NCBI RefSeq assembly: GCF_010682065.1
Contig: NZ_JAAGWG010000006.1
Span: 174,002-238,001, forward strand
DNA: 64,000 nucleotides
DNA from: Blastococcus saxobsidens
GTDB lineage: Bacteria > Actinomycetota > Actinomycetes > Mycobacteriales > Geodermatophilaceae
Direction of reading: 5' to 3'
Shown: one piece after another, positions 63,630 through 64,000 of the stretch
Numbering within the stretch: position 1 is the first letter of the stretch
Layout: each line of letters starts with the position of its first letter
The notes under the pieces: model-generated
Seen by the model: only the letters and a program-made list of their open reading frames with translations
Databases searched by the model: none
What the model was told of the DNA's origin: nothing
Position numbers and translations under genes: made by a program

Positions 63630-63914
63630 CTAGTCGTCCTCGGTGAAGAGGGCGACCAGCTCGTCGGCGGTGCCCGGCACGTGCAGCGGCAGCACCGACA
63701 CCGTCCACTCCGGCTGCCGCTCGTCCACGCCGAGGGCGAGGTCCCAGGCGGCCCGCGGGGTCAGCGGCCCGAAGCAGGCGTCGTCGCCGTCCTCGCCGAG
63801 ATCCACCTCGACCAGCCACTGGTCGGAGAGGTCGGCGGCGAGCTCCGCGTAGTCGGGAGCCGCGTCGTCGTCGGGCTCGGGGGTGTCCAGCCGGACCGGG
63901 TAGATGAGCGCCAT
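63630..63914 (-). CDS. Small acidic protein, 94 aa, function unknown
   Basis: This 94-residue acidic protein (ALIYPVRLDTPEPDDDAAPDYAEL, then QWLVEVDLGEDGDDACFGPLTPRAAWDLALG) ends VPGTADELVALFTEDD. I do not recognise it. I chose the ATG at 63914 because a TAGCGT -10 box lies 7 nt upstream; the GTG at 63941 falls in the promoter. It is convergent with the MBL-fold gene. Confidence 0.65.
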   Translation of the reverse strand: MALIYPVRLDTPEPDDDAAPDYAELAADLSDQWLVEVDLGEDGDDACFGPLTPRAAWDLALGVDERQPEWTVSVLPLHVPGTADELVALFTEDD

Positions 63915-63921
63915 CCTGCGC

Positions 63922-63927
63922 ACGCTA
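63922..63927 (-). promoter_or_regulatory. -10 box for the 94-aa acidic protein
   Basis: The minus strand reads TAGCGT, then 7 nt, then the ATG at 63914. A leaderless mRNA is predicted. Confidence 0.5.
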
Positions 63928-64000
63928 GGTGTACTGACCACGGACGTTGGTGACGGCGGACGGCGTGGGTCGATGACATGAGGAAGACCTCCGAGTGAGG

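Overview
This window is about 74% GC chromosomal DNA from a high-GC actinobacterium. Markers visible in the sequence are WhiA, the RNA-polymerase-binding protein RbpA, OpcA with Zwf, a sufR-B-D-Rieske-C-S-U operon, the uvrC-rapZ-yvcK-whiA cluster and the ctaB/tkt divergon. Gene order and protein style resemble Geodermatophilaceae (Blastococcus, Geodermatophilus, Modestobacter). That family call is inference from gene content only.

Layout. 1-5.3 kb: a secreted NlpC/P60 peptidase, an acyl-CoA synthetase, and a PAP2-type membrane phosphatase coupled to a sirtuin. 5.5-10.1 kb: acnA, an SDR protein and a CbiX-type chelatase in one overlapping operon, then a 54-residue membrane protein. 10.1-14.4 kb: tyrosine/homogentisate catabolism (hppD-hmgA-fahA) divergent from an Lrp/AsnC regulator. 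14.5-23 kb: a DUF881 protein, a SnoaL-like protein, an ABC exporter, a small HTH protein coupled to an enoyl-CoA hydratase, an ABC-F ATPase and a polytopic membrane protein. 23-26 kb: two Tat-exported phosphoesterases of different folds. 26-33.6 kb: the complete SUF Fe-S operon under SufR. 33.7-36.5 kb: heme A synthesis (ctaA, ctaB). 36.7-45.3 kb: tkt-tal-pgi-zwf-opcA-pgl, the pentose phosphate block. 45.3-52.2 kb: rbpA, secG, an orphan peptide-binding lipoprotein, tpiA-pgk-gap and whiA. 52.3-56.2 kb: yvcK-rapZ-uvrC. 56.4-58.4 kb: a small membrane protein and an alpha/beta hydrolase-TetR pair. 58.4-63.9 kb: uvrA, an amidase, an MBL-fold hydrolase and a small acidic protein.

The genes are mostly core metabolism: TCA entry and tyrosine breakdown, Fe-S biogenesis (needed by aconitase and SufR itself), heme A for the terminal oxidase, pentose phosphate and lower glycolysis, and nucleotide excision repair split between uvrC and uvrA. 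I saw no tRNA, rRNA, CRISPR array, insertion sequence, integrase or defence island. Many genes overlap by 1-4 bases (ATGA, GTGA, TGATG), which suggests translational coupling. Several others have a TANNNT -10 box 6-8 bases before the start codon, as expected for leaderless mRNAs.

The most interesting material is non-coding. A roughly 50-bp element occurs four times, each time directly after a stop codon and in the same orientation relative to the upstream gene. There are also long perfect or near-perfect hairpins, mutually exclusive hairpins beside the sirtuin gene, a repeated motif between hppD and its divergent regulator, a probable SufR operator, paired CRP-like sites before a small membrane-protein gene, and a TetR-type operator. 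I found no convincing wholly new multi-gene system; the 3'-end element family is the best candidate for something undescribed.
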